A stretch of 64,000 nt of DNA, from positions 1,550,001 through 1,614,000 of the forward strand of contig NZ_SSND01000001.1 in NCBI RefSeq assembly GCF_004799285.1, read 5' to 3'. A model generated the notes under the pieces. That model ran no database searches and was not told the DNA's origin. It saw only the letters and a program-made list of their open reading frames with translations. Shown one piece after another: positions 17,984-27,578 of the stretch; position 1 is the stretch's first letter; every line of letters begins with the position of its first letter. The translations under genes and the position numbers were made by a program. This DNA is from Aliigemmobacter aestuarii (GTDB lineage: Bacteria; Pseudomonadota; Alphaproteobacteria; Rhodobacterales; Rhodobacteraceae).

Positions 17984-18913
17984 CTAGACCGTCTTGTCAT
18001 TGTGCAAGGTCCAGTCTTCCGATTCGACCCAGGCGCAGAAGGTGGCGATGGCCTTCACCCTGCGATGCGCCCTTGGCAGCACCATGTAGAACCCCGGCAC
18101 CTCGGCCTCGGGCATGCCCCGCATCACGCCGCGCCCGAACGGGGCGACCAGGCGGCCCAGCTTCAGGTCCTCTTCGGCGTCGATGACGGACAAAAGCCCC
18201 ACGCCCAGGCCCGCGACGGCCGCGCGGCGCATCGTGGCGGCATCCTGAAGCCGCATCGGCTGCGCGGTCAACTCGCCCGAAACGCCCAGATGCCGCAGAA
18301 CGTTCGGCCACAGGTCATCGGCAAGGACCGGATGCAACAGCGTCTGCGACCGCAGGTCATCGGGCCGGCGCAGCTGGCGCGCGATCTCGGGCGTGCAGCA
18401 AAGCTCCTTCCAGTCGCGCACAAGAAGCGTGGCCTCGCATGGCTTCCAGGTGCCATGGCCCCACTGGATCGCCACATCCACGTCATCGCGGACAAAGTCC
18501 GGCAGGTCGACGATCGTTGTCAGGCGCAGGTCTGCATCGGGCATCAGGTCGCGGAACCGCGACAGCCGGTCGAGCAGATAGCGCGTGGCGAAATACGGGC
18601 TGGCGTTCACGTTGATCCGGTTGCGATGGCTGACCTTGCGGACCCGCCGCACGCCTTCCGCCAGTTCGTCAAAGGCCGCCTGCACATGATGGGCCAGAAG
18701 GATCGCCTGTTCGGTCGGCTCCACCTTGCGGCCCTTGCGTTCGAACAGGACCACACCCAGCGTTTCCTCAAGAAGCGCGATCTGCTGGCTGACAGCCTGG
18801 GGCGACACCAGAAGATCATCCGCAGCCGCGCGGAACCCGCCGCGCCGGACAACGGCGTGAAAGGCCCTGAGCGCGTTCAGGGGCGGCAGCCGCGCGGGGC
18901 GGTCATCGTTCAT
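17984..18913 (-). CDS. LysR-family transcriptional regulator (GcvA-like), 309 aa
   Basis: The N-terminal winged helix (about residues 10-70: LPPLNALRAFHAVVRRGGFRAAADDLLVSPQAVSQQI) is followed by a periplasmic-binding-protein-like effector domain. The PPLNALRAF start and VDVAIQWG stretch resemble the GcvA subgroup. It lies at the 3' end of the catabolic string on the same strand, rather than divergent as most LysR genes are. It is the natural candidate to control that string, perhaps at the palindrome at 27681-27707; this is inferred. Confidence 0.88.
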   Translation of the reverse strand: MNDDRPARLPPLNALRAFHAVVRRGGFRAAADDLLVSPQAVSQQIALLEETLGVVLFERKGRKVEPTEQAILLAHHVQAAFDELAEGVRRVRKVSHRNRINVNASPYFATRYLLDRLSRFRDLMPDADLRLTTIVDLPDFVRDDVDVAIQWGHGTWKPCEATLLVRDWKELCCTPEIARQLRRPDDLRSQTLLHPVLADDLWPNVLRHLGVSGELTAQPMRLQDAATMRRAAVAGLGVGLLSVIDAEEDLKLGRLVAPFGRGVMRGMPEAEVPGFYMVLPRAHRRVKAIATFCAWVESEDWTLHNDKTV

Positions 18914-18958
18914 CGCCCGCCCCCGCCCTGCCATGCCTGCCCCGTGCCCCGGTCATCC

Positions 18959-20167
18959 CTAGATCACCGCCTTTTCCAGAAAGGGCCGCCCCTCGACGAT
19001 CCTTTCATATCCCACTTCGGACAGGTCCAGCGTCCGGTATCCGCCATGGATTATCAGTTCGGAAACCCCGCGCCCCGCCGCCGGGCCCTGTTGCAGGCCG
19101 TGCCCGGAAAAGCCGTTGGCATAGATGAAGTTCTCCACCTCCGGATGCCGCCCGACGATCAGGTTGTGATCAAGCGTGTTGAAGTCGTAATGCCCGGCCC
19201 ACTGGTTCACCACCTTGATGGCCTCGAACGCCCCGGACCGGGCCGCCAGCGCGGGCCAGACGAGGGATTCGAATTCCTCGTATCGCGGTTCGAAATCGTC
19301 CCAGTCGACGGCGGGGTCCTCGACGGGCGCCGCGCCCGAAAGGAAAAACCGCCCTTCCGGACGGCAGAAGACGCCCGTGGGATCGATCATCAGCGGCAGG
19401 CGCCCCTTGTTCACCGTGGCGCTGCCTTCCGGGGACCTTGCGCAATCGAACACGAACAGCGTGCGCTTGCGGGGTTCCACCGGTACATCCAGCCCCGCCA
19501 TCCGCGCCGTCAGGGCCGCACGCGGGCCACTTGCGTTGACGATGGTCCCCGCCTGCACCACCGCGCCCGATTTCAGCGTGACCGAGGTCACGCGCGCCCC
19601 GTCGCGGCCGATGGCCACGACTTCATCCTTCACATACTCGGCCCCCTGCGCGCGGGCCTTGGCCTTGAAGCCGTTCATCAGCCCGGTGTTGGAAAACCAC
19701 CCTTCGCCGGACTGTCCGTATGAGGCCAAGCGGATATCCTCCACCCGCAGATGCGGGAAGGCGCGTGCCAGCTCTTCAGGCCCCCACAGCACCACATCGG
19801 CCCCACAGGCGCGCTGCACCTCGTGGTTCTCGCGCAGGGTCTGTTCCTGTTCGGCGGTGTTCGCCAGAAACAGGTAGCCGCCCTGATGGAAGTTCAGGTC
19901 GGGCGGTGCTTCGCCCGGCACCTGCATCGCGTTGGCGAAATCCCTGATGAACGCGCTGCCGAACTGGCTGATCCTGACGTTGATCGGGTTCGAGAACTGG
20001 GTGCGGATCGAGGAGGACGAAAGCGAGGTCGAGGCCCGCGCATAGGTCGGATCGCGTTCCACGACCAGGACGGAGCCATTGAAATCGGGATTGGCGGTCA
20101 GGAAATGGGCCACCGCCGAACCGATGACCGCACCACCGACGATGACCACATCATAGGCGGCTCTCAT
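18959..20167 (-). CDS. FAD-dependent oxidoreductase (DAO family), 402 aa
   Basis: The protein starts with VVIVGGAVIGSAVAHFL (FAD dinucleotide fold, residues about 7-23) and has the C-terminal GFSGHGLQQGPAAGRG segment that contacts FAD in the D-amino-acid oxidase / sarcosine oxidase / glycine oxidase family. It would oxidise an amine or 2-hydroxy acid. ATG at 20167 overlaps the stop of the epimerase gene (ATGA); a longer frame to 20557 is a shadow. It is the last of six ATGA-coupled genes, and the substrate is unknown. Confidence 0.9.
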   Translation of the reverse strand: MRAAYDVVIVGGAVIGSAVAHFLTANPDFNGSVLVVERDPTYARASTSLSSSSIRTQFSNPINVRISQFGSAFIRDFANAMQVPGEAPPDLNFHQGGYLFLANTAEQEQTLRENHEVQRACGADVVLWGPEELARAFPHLRVEDIRLASYGQSGEGWFSNTGLMNGFKAKARAQGAEYVKDEVVAIGRDGARVTSVTLKSGAVVQAGTIVNASGPRAALTARMAGLDVPVEPRKRTLFVFDCARSPEGSATVNKGRLPLMIDPTGVFCRPEGRFFLSGAAPVEDPAVDWDDFEPRYEEFESLVWPALAARSGAFEAIKVVNQWAGHYDFNTLDHNLIVGRHPEVENFIYANGFSGHGLQQGPAAGRGVSELIIHGGYRTLDLSEVGYERIVEGRPFLEKAVI

Positions 20168-20985
20168 CCTTGCGCCCCGTCGTCGGGATGACCCAGATCG
20201 ACGAACCAGCCGCCAAGGCACTGAACGGCGGCTGCCGTCGGGTCGGGCGACGGGGTCCGGGCTTCGACGACGGCCCGGAACCGCTCGGTGCTGTCCTGCG
20301 GCACATATCCCAGATGCCCGGCAAGGCGGTTGTCCACGGGCTTCACCGCGTTGTCGGACATGCCGAAGGCGATGGAAAACCCCACCTGTGGCGCGGTCAA
20401 GGCTGCTGTCACCAGACGCACGCAATCCTCGAACGACAGCCAGGACCACAGCATCCGGCGGTCCGCGGGTTCGGGGAAGGATGAAAAGATCCGCAAGGCG
20501 GCGGTTTCGATCCCGAACTTGTCCCAGTAAAGCCGCCCGAGGTCTTCGGCAAAGCACTTGGACAACCCGTAAAGCCCGTCGGGGCGGTGCGGGGCGTTCG
20601 CATCGATGTGGTCCGCCAGCCGGTGATAGCCGATCGCATGGACGGACGAGGCATAGACGACCCGTTTCACGCCATTCTGCCGCGCGCCTTCATAGATGTG
20701 ATAGCTGCCGCGGATATTGCCGTTCAGGATGCTGTCCCAGGACTGTTCCAGCGCGACCCCGCCGAAATGCACGATGGCATCCACGCCTTCGGTCGCACCG
20801 ATCGCCGCCTGCATGTCGGCCAGATCAAAGCACCGGGCCTCTTCGTTCGGCTGCAGGTCGGTGATCGCGGCCATGTCGGCAAGGCGCAACTGGCGGCAAA
20901 GCGGCGCAAGGCCCCGGCGCAACTGCGTGCCAAGCCGTCCCGCAGCACCGGTCAGCAGGATGCGGTCGAACCTTGGCGCGGTCAT
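20164..20985 (-). CDS. NAD-dependent epimerase/dehydratase-family protein, uronate-dehydrogenase-like, 273 aa
   Basis: This extended-SDR protein has the NAD loop GAAGRLG at residues about 13-19, a VYASSVHAIGY stretch with the catalytic Ser, and YGLSK with the catalytic Tyr and Lys. The layout and the short length (270 aa) resemble bacterial uronate dehydrogenases, which oxidise aldohexuronates to aldarolactones, but the name is tentative. It overlaps both neighbours by ATGA. The C-terminus is less conserved and ends with a Gly/Asp-rich stretch. Confidence 0.85.
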   Translation of the reverse strand: MTAPRFDRILLTGAAGRLGTQLRRGLAPLCRQLRLADMAAITDLQPNEEARCFDLADMQAAIGATEGVDAIVHFGGVALEQSWDSILNGNIRGSYHIYEGARQNGVKRVVYASSVHAIGYHRLADHIDANAPHRPDGLYGLSKCFAEDLGRLYWDKFGIETAALRIFSSFPEPADRRMLWSWLSFEDCVRLVTAALTAPQVGFSIAFGMSDNAVKPVDNRLAGHLGYVPQDSTERFRAVVEARTPSPDPTAAAVQCLGGWFVDLGHPDDGAQG

Positions 20986-22202
20986 GCCGTCACCTCTGCC
21001 GGTTCAAGGGCCGCGACGGCCCGGCCGATCCGCGCCACGGCCTCGGCCAGTATCGCATCGCCCGTGGCGGTCGAGATGCGGAAATAGGGGGACAGGCCAT
21101 AGGCCGCACCGGGCACGGCGCTGACATGGCCCTGGTTCAGGAGGTAAGACACGACCGCCGTGTCATCTGCCAGAACCTCGCCTGCGGGCGTCCGCCTGCC
21201 GACCAACCCCTCGCAGCCGATATAGGCATAGAAGGCCCCTTCCGGAGGGGCCAGCGTCAGGCCGCGGATCCGCGCGATCCCGGCCACCACCAGATCGCGG
21301 CGGCGTTCGAACGCCTCGCGGAAGGTGGCGATGCAATCCTGCGGACCCGTCAGCGCCGCCAGCGCCGCCGCCTGCATCGGCGCCGCGACCGAGGTGACGG
21401 ACTGGCTTTGCACGGTGTTCATCGCCTTCAACAGCAGCGCGGGACCGGCGGCATAACCGACGCGCCAGCCGGTCATCGCATAGGCCTTGGCCACCCCGTT
21501 CACCGTCAGCGTGCGGTCGTGCAGTTCGGGGCAGGCCTTTGCGAAGCTTATAAATTCCCGCCCGTCGAACAGGATGTGTTCGTAAATCTCGTCCGACAGT
21601 ATCAGCACCTGCGGATGCCGCGCCAGCACCTCGCCAATCGCACGCAATTCCGCCACCGAATAGACCGCGCCCGAGGGGTTGCCGGGCATGTTCAGGAACA
21701 GCCATTTCGTGCGCGGGGTGATCGCAGCTTCGAGAATGTCGGGCGTCAGGCGGAACCTGGTATCTGCCCCGCAGACGGGCGTGACCGGCACGCCGCCCAG
21801 CAGTTTCACCATCTCGGGGTAGCTGACGAAATAGGGGGCGGGCAGGATCGCCTCATCCCCATCATTCAGCGTCGCCATCAGCGCGTTGAAGATGATCTGC
21901 TTTGCCCCGTTGGCCACGACAATATCATCCGGGCCATAGTCCAGCCCGTTCTCGCGGCGGAACTTTTCGGCCACGGCCGCGCGCAGGGCCGGTGTGCCCG
22001 CCGCCTGGGTATACAGCGTCTCGCCGCGCAAGGCCGCCGCATGGGCGGCTTCGGCCACATGGGGCGGCGTCGGGAAATCGGGCTCGCCCAGTCCGAGGTC
22101 GATCACATCCACGCCGGTCGCGCGCAGGGCCTTGGCCGCCATCGAGGCGGCCATCGAGGCCGAAGGCTTCACGGCGGAAAGGCGGTTGGCGACATAGGTC
22201 AT
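20982..22202 (-). CDS. Class I aminotransferase (aspartate aminotransferase-like), 406 aa
   Basis: A PLP-dependent fold-type I enzyme. It shows GLGEPDFPTP near the N-terminus, the PLP-stacking region (VANGAKQIIFNAL), NMPGNPSGAVYS, the LSDEIYEHILFD segment with the PLP Asp and Tyr, the Schiff-base Lys in NGVAKAYAMTGWRVGY and the carboxylate-binding Arg in FRISTA. It would link an amino acid and a 2-oxo acid in the pathway of this operon. It overlaps hyuB upstream and the epimerase downstream by ATGA. Confidence 0.92.
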   Translation of the reverse strand: MTYVANRLSAVKPSASMAASMAAKALRATGVDVIDLGLGEPDFPTPPHVAEAAHAAALRGETLYTQAAGTPALRAAVAEKFRRENGLDYGPDDIVVANGAKQIIFNALMATLNDGDEAILPAPYFVSYPEMVKLLGGVPVTPVCGADTRFRLTPDILEAAITPRTKWLFLNMPGNPSGAVYSVAELRAIGEVLARHPQVLILSDEIYEHILFDGREFISFAKACPELHDRTLTVNGVAKAYAMTGWRVGYAAGPALLLKAMNTVQSQSVTSVAAPMQAAALAALTGPQDCIATFREAFERRRDLVVAGIARIRGLTLAPPEGAFYAYIGCEGLVGRRTPAGEVLADDTAVVSYLLNQGHVSAVPGAAYGLSPYFRISTATGDAILAEAVARIGRAVAALEPAEVTA

Positions 22203-23821
22203 TCTGGTTCTCCGGTCACATATCCTCGGGCGATGTCGATGGCGCGGGCCGCGCCGCTGCGGCGGGAGGAGTCGCCGAACCCGCCCCCTCCCGGCAGATG
22301 CAATATCAGCCTCCGCCCGGCAGGAACATGCTGCCAGCCCTTCGGCTTCAGCCGCGTGCCATCGTCCAGCATGGCCGCACCCGGCGCGCCGTCATGGCCG
22401 CCGTCACGGCCCCTGGCTGGGTGATTGACCCTGTCGAACATGGCGGAAAAGTCGAACTCGTGCCCCGGCAGGGGTTCGATTTCGATCATCTGGCCAAGTC
22501 CGCCCCGATATTCCCCGTCGCCTCCGCTGCCGGGGCGCAATTCCTTGCGCCAGACCACGATCGGGCCGGTGTGTTCGGTCGCCTCGACGGCCATCGTCAT
22601 CACGCCCGAAGGAAAGGCCGTGGCCGACAGCCCGTCAAGGCCGGGGCGCGCACCCATCCCGCCCGAGTTGAACATCAGGATTTCCGCCCGCCGCCCCGCC
22701 TGGCCCGCCACGGGCCGCACCGACATGTGGATGTTCCACAGGGCCGCCGCGCCTTCGGCCAGCACCTGCCCCGGCAGCGCCTTGGCCAGCGCGCCCAGAA
22801 CAAGATCGGGAACCAGATGGCCGATGACATGACGCACCGCCACCGGCGCGGGCCGGGGCGCGTTCAGGATGTTTTCGGGCGAGGTGATCGTGAACGCCTC
22901 AAGCGAGGCCCAGTTGTTCGGAATGTCCGGCGCCACCACGCATTTCAGCGCATACGAGGCATAGGCCTTGGTATAGATGATCGGCACGTTGATCCCGCGC
23001 GGGCTGATCCCGTCGGTGCCGGTGAAATCGACATTGACCGACACTTCGGCGATCTCGACTGCGCAGGCCAGCCTGACCGGGCTGTCATAGCCATCGGTCA
23101 GAAGGTCGTTCGCCCATCTGCCCTTGGGCAGGGCGGCGATCCGGTCCTGTGTGGCGGCACGGGTGCGCGAAAAGATGAAATCGCCAAGCGCGTCCAGATC
23201 GGCCAGCCCGATTTCGTCCATCATCGCAATCAGGCGGCGATGGCCCACGTCATTACAGGCGGCCAGCGAATAGAAATCACCCACCACCTGATTGGCCTCG
23301 CGCACATTGGCGCGAAGGATGCGGATCAGGTCGGCATTCACCCTTCCGCGCTCGGCGAATTTCATGATCGGGATCTGGATGCCTTCCTCATAGACCGATT
23401 TCCCATCGGCCCCGAACCCGCGCCCGCCCACATCCACCACATGCGCGGTGCAGGCAAAGAAACCCACGAGCACATCGCCCCTGAAACTGGGCGAGACCAT
23501 GGTGATGTCATGCAGGTGGCCCGTGCCCTTCCATGGGTCGTTGGTCACATAGGTATCGCCCGGAAACATGTTGTCGCGGCCGATTTCCGTGATGAAATGC
23601 AGCACCGCTTCGGCCATCGTGTTCACATGGCCCGGCGTGCCGGTCACGGCCTGCGCCAGCATCCGGCCGGCCGGGTCGAAGACGCCGGCAGACAGGTCAC
23701 CCGCCTCGCGCACCGAGGTCGAAAAGGCGGTGCGCAAAAGCGTCATCGCCTGTTCCTCGACGACCGAGATCAGCCGGTTCCACATCACCTGCATGCGGAT
23801 CTCGAACGTTGCATCGGTCAT
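22199..23821 (-). CDS. hyuB: Hydantoinase B / oxoprolinase family subunit, 540 aa
   Basis: The sequence matches the HyuB/acetone-carboxylase-alpha-like family: MQVMWNRLISVVEEQAMTL at the N-terminus, the DVDxTGRGF-like stretch (HVVDVGGRGFG), TNDPWKGTGHLHD, and a C-terminal GSGGDGEYRGGLGQ motif. With HyuA it forms ATP-dependent enzymes that open N-methylhydantoin, 5-oxoproline or related lactam rings. Start ATG 23821 overlaps hyuA's stop by ATGA. The ring substrate cannot be read from sequence. Confidence 0.9.
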   Translation of the reverse strand: MTDATFEIRMQVMWNRLISVVEEQAMTLLRTAFSTSVREAGDLSAGVFDPAGRMLAQAVTGTPGHVNTMAEAVLHFITEIGRDNMFPGDTYVTNDPWKGTGHLHDITMVSPSFRGDVLVGFFACTAHVVDVGGRGFGADGKSVYEEGIQIPIMKFAERGRVNADLIRILRANVREANQVVGDFYSLAACNDVGHRRLIAMMDEIGLADLDALGDFIFSRTRAATQDRIAALPKGRWANDLLTDGYDSPVRLACAVEIAEVSVNVDFTGTDGISPRGINVPIIYTKAYASYALKCVVAPDIPNNWASLEAFTITSPENILNAPRPAPVAVRHVIGHLVPDLVLGALAKALPGQVLAEGAAALWNIHMSVRPVAGQAGRRAEILMFNSGGMGARPGLDGLSATAFPSGVMTMAVEATEHTGPIVVWRKELRPGSGGDGEYRGGLGQMIEIEPLPGHEFDFSAMFDRVNHPARGRDGGHDGAPGAAMLDDGTRLKPKGWQHVPAGRRLILHLPGGGGFGDSSRRSGAARAIDIARGYVTGEPE

Positions 23822-25917
23822 GCCTGCGCCCCCTTGCGGACCAGAAGAAGACTGCCGTCATCCTGCATCACCACATCGAAGGGCGAGGTAACGACCGTCG
23901 CGGTTTCGCGTTCCACCACGACGGCCGGGCCGGAAAGCCGCGCGCCGGCGGCAAGGCTGTGGCGCTCGACGATGGCCGTCGGCAGGGCCTCACCCCGGGC
24001 CGGATCAAAGACAGGGCGAGAGAGCGCAGCACCCGCCTCTGTCCGGCCCGGGGTAAGGGCGTGGCGGTCGGGCGCGGGGCGGATGTCCTGCGCCTTGACC
24101 GAAAATGTCACGATCTCGATCTCCAGCCCGTCAAGCCCGTCGATGGCGCGACCGAAGAAACGGGCATAGTTCGTCCTGAAACTGTCGCCCAACGCATCGA
24201 TGTCGGCGGCCGTGAAGGGCCGATCCGGCAGTGCGACCGGAATCTCCCACCCCTGCCCGGCATAGCGCATGAAGGCGGTCATATCGCACTGGACCGGACC
24301 TTCGGTTCCGGCGCGGACAAAGCCTTCGGCGGTGGCCTTCAGGCCCTGAAGCAGCCTGTCGATGTCATCCGCATCGGCCTGCGACAGACGGATCACGCGC
24401 GAGGCCAGCGCCTCGTATCCGAAAGGGGCCTTCAGAAAGCCGATGGCCGAACCCACGCCCGCCCCCGCAGGGATCAGGCATTGGTCGATGCCCAGCTTTT
24501 CGCAAAGACGGGCGGCGTGCAGGGGTGCCGCACCGCCAAAGGCCACCATGATGTTGTCAGAGATGTTCTTGCCGTTTTCCACCGCATGCACACGGGCGGC
24601 ATTGGCCATGTTTTCATCCACCACTTCGCAGATACCGAAGGCGGCGGGGGTAGCAGCCAGTTTCAGCCTGTCGCCCACATCGCGCAGGATCGCGGCTTCG
24701 GACGCGGCAGCGGACAACTTGATCGCACCACCGGCGAAGTTTTCGGGGTCGATCTTGCCGAGCACCAGATCGGCATCGGTGATCGCCGGGCGCTGGCCAC
24801 CGCGCTGATAGCACGCCGGGCCGGGTTCGGATGCCGCCGATTCCGGCCCGGTCTGGATGCGCCCCATCGCATCGACCCAGGCGATGGACCCGCCACCGGC
24901 GCCGATCTCGATCATCTCGATCACCGGGATGGAAATCGGCATGCCCGAACCCTTGGCAAAGCGGGTCGTCCGGGCCACCTCGAAGGTGCGGGCGGTCTTG
25001 GGGGCGAAATCCTCGATCAGGCAGATCTTGGCGGTGGTGCCGCCCATGTCGTAACTCACGACCTTCTCCAGCCCGAAACGCCGGGCCACATCGGCGGCAA
25101 AGATCGCGCCGCCCGCAGGTCCGCTTTCGACCAGACGCACGGGAAACTCGGCGGCGGTTTCCACGCTGATCAGACCGCCGCCGGAATGGATCATGAAGAC
25201 CGGGCAGGCCGCGCCCCTTTCCTTCAGCCGCACCTGCAGACGGCCCAGATAATCGGCCATCAGCGGGCGGACATAGGCATTGGCGCAAACGGTGTTGAAA
25301 CGTTCGAACTCGCGCATCTGCGGCGAAACTTCGGACGAGATCGAAATCGGCAGACCCGTCTTTGCCGCGATGATCGCGCGCGCGCGTTCCTCATGCGCGG
25401 GGTTCATGTAGGAATGGATGAAGCCGATGGCCACGGCCCCGAACCCGCCCGTGGCGATCCTGTCCGCCAGCGCGGCAAGCGCCGGTTCATCCAGCGGCGC
25501 CAGCTCCTGCCCCTGCGCGCCGATCCGGCCCGCGACCGTGAACCGGTCCTCGCGCGGGACCAGCGGGGTGGGAAGCACAAGGTTCAGGTCATACTGGTCG
25601 AACCGGCTTTCGGTCCGCATCTCGATCACGTCGCGAAAGCCTTCGGTCGTCACGAACGCTGTCCGCGCGCCGCGCCGTTCGATCAGCGCGTTGGTGGCCA
25701 GCGTCGTGCCGTGGATGACGATCTCGAGGTCGCCATACCCAAGCCCGGCCTCGGCCAGGACGATGTCGATCCCGTCAAGGATGGCCTGTTCGGGCGCTGC
25801 ATAGTTCGTCAGCACCTTGGTGGAATGCAGGCCCCGTGGCGTTTCCAGCGCGATGTCGGTGAAGGTGCCGCCGATATCGGCGCCAAGCCTGACCTTCCGG
25901 CGGGTCTGCATGGTCAT
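23818..25917 (-). CDS. hyuA: Hydantoinase A / oxoprolinase family subunit, 699 aa
   Basis: HyuA-type ATPase subunit with the actin-like phosphate-1 loop RLGADIGGTFTDIAL near the N-terminus, a central GGTTAKICLIEDF phosphate-2 motif preceded by VVSYDMGG, and the usual length (about 690 aa). The N-terminal domain carries HGTTLATNALIERRG, highly conserved in N-methylhydantoinase A. It acts with HyuB, encoded directly downstream with a 4-base overlap. Its own start overlaps the stop of the ThDP enzyme gene. The family covers hydantoinases, 5-oxoprolinases and acetone carboxylase beta subunits. Confidence 0.92.
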   Translation of the reverse strand: MTMQTRRKVRLGADIGGTFTDIALETPRGLHSTKVLTNYAAPEQAILDGIDIVLAEAGLGYGDLEIVIHGTTLATNALIERRGARTAFVTTEGFRDVIEMRTESRFDQYDLNLVLPTPLVPREDRFTVAGRIGAQGQELAPLDEPALAALADRIATGGFGAVAIGFIHSYMNPAHEERARAIIAAKTGLPISISSEVSPQMREFERFNTVCANAYVRPLMADYLGRLQVRLKERGAACPVFMIHSGGGLISVETAAEFPVRLVESGPAGGAIFAADVARRFGLEKVVSYDMGGTTAKICLIEDFAPKTARTFEVARTTRFAKGSGMPISIPVIEMIEIGAGGGSIAWVDAMGRIQTGPESAASEPGPACYQRGGQRPAITDADLVLGKIDPENFAGGAIKLSAAASEAAILRDVGDRLKLAATPAAFGICEVVDENMANAARVHAVENGKNISDNIMVAFGGAAPLHAARLCEKLGIDQCLIPAGAGVGSAIGFLKAPFGYEALASRVIRLSQADADDIDRLLQGLKATAEGFVRAGTEGPVQCDMTAFMRYAGQGWEIPVALPDRPFTAADIDALGDSFRTNYARFFGRAIDGLDGLEIEIVTFSVKAQDIRPAPDRHALTPGRTEAGAALSRPVFDPARGEALPTAIVERHSLAAGARLSGPAVVVERETATVVTSPFDVVMQDDGSLLLVRKGAQA

Positions 25918-27578
25918 TTCCCGTCCTTTGCCGCAAGCGCGGCTGCGCGCATCTGGGACAGCGTCTGCCGCGGGGTCAGCGCCTCGGGGCTGATGTTCAG
26001 GTCCAGCACCGCGCCCGTGCGCGAGGCCAGCGCGCGGGCAAAGGCGGCGGCAAAATCCTCGGTCCGTTCCACCCGTTCGGCGTGAAAGCCATAGGATCGG
26101 GCCAGCATCACGAAGTCGGGGTTTTCCAATGTGGTGCCGGACACCCGCGCCGGATAGGTGCGTTCCTGATGCGCGCGGATCGTGCCATAGATGCCGTTGT
26201 TCAGGATCAGGACGATGGGCTGCGCCCCCGCCTGCATAGCGGTTCCCAGTTCCTGGCAGTTCATCTGGAAGTCACCGTCGCCGGCGAAACAGACAACCGT
26301 ACGGTCAGGACAGGCGACTTTCGCGGCCACCGCGGCGGGCAGGCCATAGCCCATGGCCCCCGATTGCGGCGCCAGCAGCCGCGCCTTGGCGCCGAACTTA
26401 TAGAACTTGTTCGGCCAGACGGTGAAGTTGCCCGCCCCGTTGGTCAAGATCGCATCGTCGGGCAGTACGGCGCGCAGATGCGCCGTCACCAACCCCATGT
26501 CCACGGGCGAGGGCTGTGGGCCAGGGTCAAAGCCCGCCTCCCATTCAGCCCGCGCCTGCGCGCGCCATTCCGCCCATCCGCCAGTGAGCGAGCGCAGGGC
26601 CGCAGCAAAGGCATTGGGCCCGGCGTGAATTCCAAGCGCCGGTTGATAGACCTTGCCGATCTCGCGGTCGGACCCATGCACATGGATCAGCGTCTGTTCA
26701 GGGACAGGCACTGACAGAAGCGTGTAGCCATCCGTCGTCATCTCGCCGAAGCGGACGTTGACCGCCAGGATCACATCCGCCTCGCGGATCAGGCGTTTCA
26801 CGTTCGCAGGCATGCCCACCCCCGCCTCGCCCGCATAGCAGGGCGAGTGGTTGTCGAACTGGTCCTGATAGCGGAAGGCGGCAATCACCGGGATGTCCGA
26901 GGCTTCGGCAAAGCCTTGCAGCGCCGCGCGGCCCGCACCGGTCCAGTTGCACCCGCCCATCAGGATCAGCGGGCGCGCCGCCTTGCCAAGCATCGCAAGC
27001 GCGGTGTCAAGCGCCGCATGCGCTGCCGCCGCCTCGGCAATGCACGCCGGCCCGGCCAGGGGGGCGGCATCGGTCAGGCTGGTCAGCATGTCTTCGGGCA
27101 GGGCAATGACCACGGGACCCGGACGACCGGCCGTGGCCGTCGCCCAGGCACGGCCGAGGATTTCGGGGATGCGGTTCACATCGTCGATCTCGACGGCCCA
27201 TTTCGCCATCGTGCCGAACACCGCCCGGTAGTCGATTTCCTGAAACGCCTCGCGCCCCTTCATGTCGGTTCCGACCTGCCCGACAAAGCAGATCATCGGC
27301 GCCGAATCCTGCATCGCGGTATGGATGCCGATCGAGGCGTTCGTCACCCCCGGCCCACGCGTGACAAAGCAGAGCCCCGGCTGCCCAGTCAGCTTGCCCC
27401 AGGCGGCGGCCATGAACGCCGCCCCGCCTTCGTTCCGGCAGAGCACGAAATCGAGGCGGCCTTGCGTGTCGTGCAGCGCGTCCAGCACCGCCAGATAGCT
27501 TTCGCCCGGAACCCCGAACCCCTTGGTCGCGCCAAGCGCCACAAGAGATTCAACCAGCAACTGCCCCCCGTTCCGCAT
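25914..27578 (-). CDS. Thiamine-diphosphate-dependent enzyme, acetolactate-synthase-like, 554 aa
   Basis: The protein has the three-domain layout of the acetolactate synthase / benzoylformate decarboxylase family. The N-terminal PYR domain begins GGQLLVESLVALG and has the catalytic Glu in GVPGES; the C-terminal PP domain has the ThDP motif GDGDFQMNCQELG...LILNN. It is the first gene of the six-gene operon. Not a housekeeping IlvB: no regulatory-subunit gene accompanies it and its neighbours are catabolic. ATG at 27578 follows an AGGGG stretch; a longer frame to 27683 is not supported. Confidence 0.88.
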   Translation of the reverse strand: MRNGGQLLVESLVALGATKGFGVPGESYLAVLDALHDTQGRLDFVLCRNEGGAAFMAAAWGKLTGQPGLCFVTRGPGVTNASIGIHTAMQDSAPMICFVGQVGTDMKGREAFQEIDYRAVFGTMAKWAVEIDDVNRIPEILGRAWATATAGRPGPVVIALPEDMLTSLTDAAPLAGPACIAEAAAAHAALDTALAMLGKAARPLILMGGCNWTGAGRAALQGFAEASDIPVIAAFRYQDQFDNHSPCYAGEAGVGMPANVKRLIREADVILAVNVRFGEMTTDGYTLLSVPVPEQTLIHVHGSDREIGKVYQPALGIHAGPNAFAAALRSLTGGWAEWRAQARAEWEAGFDPGPQPSPVDMGLVTAHLRAVLPDDAILTNGAGNFTVWPNKFYKFGAKARLLAPQSGAMGYGLPAAVAAKVACPDRTVVCFAGDGDFQMNCQELGTAMQAGAQPIVLILNNGIYGTIRAHQERTYPARVSGTTLENPDFVMLARSYGFHAERVERTEDFAAAFARALASRTGAVLDLNISPEALTPRQTLSQMRAAALAAKDGK

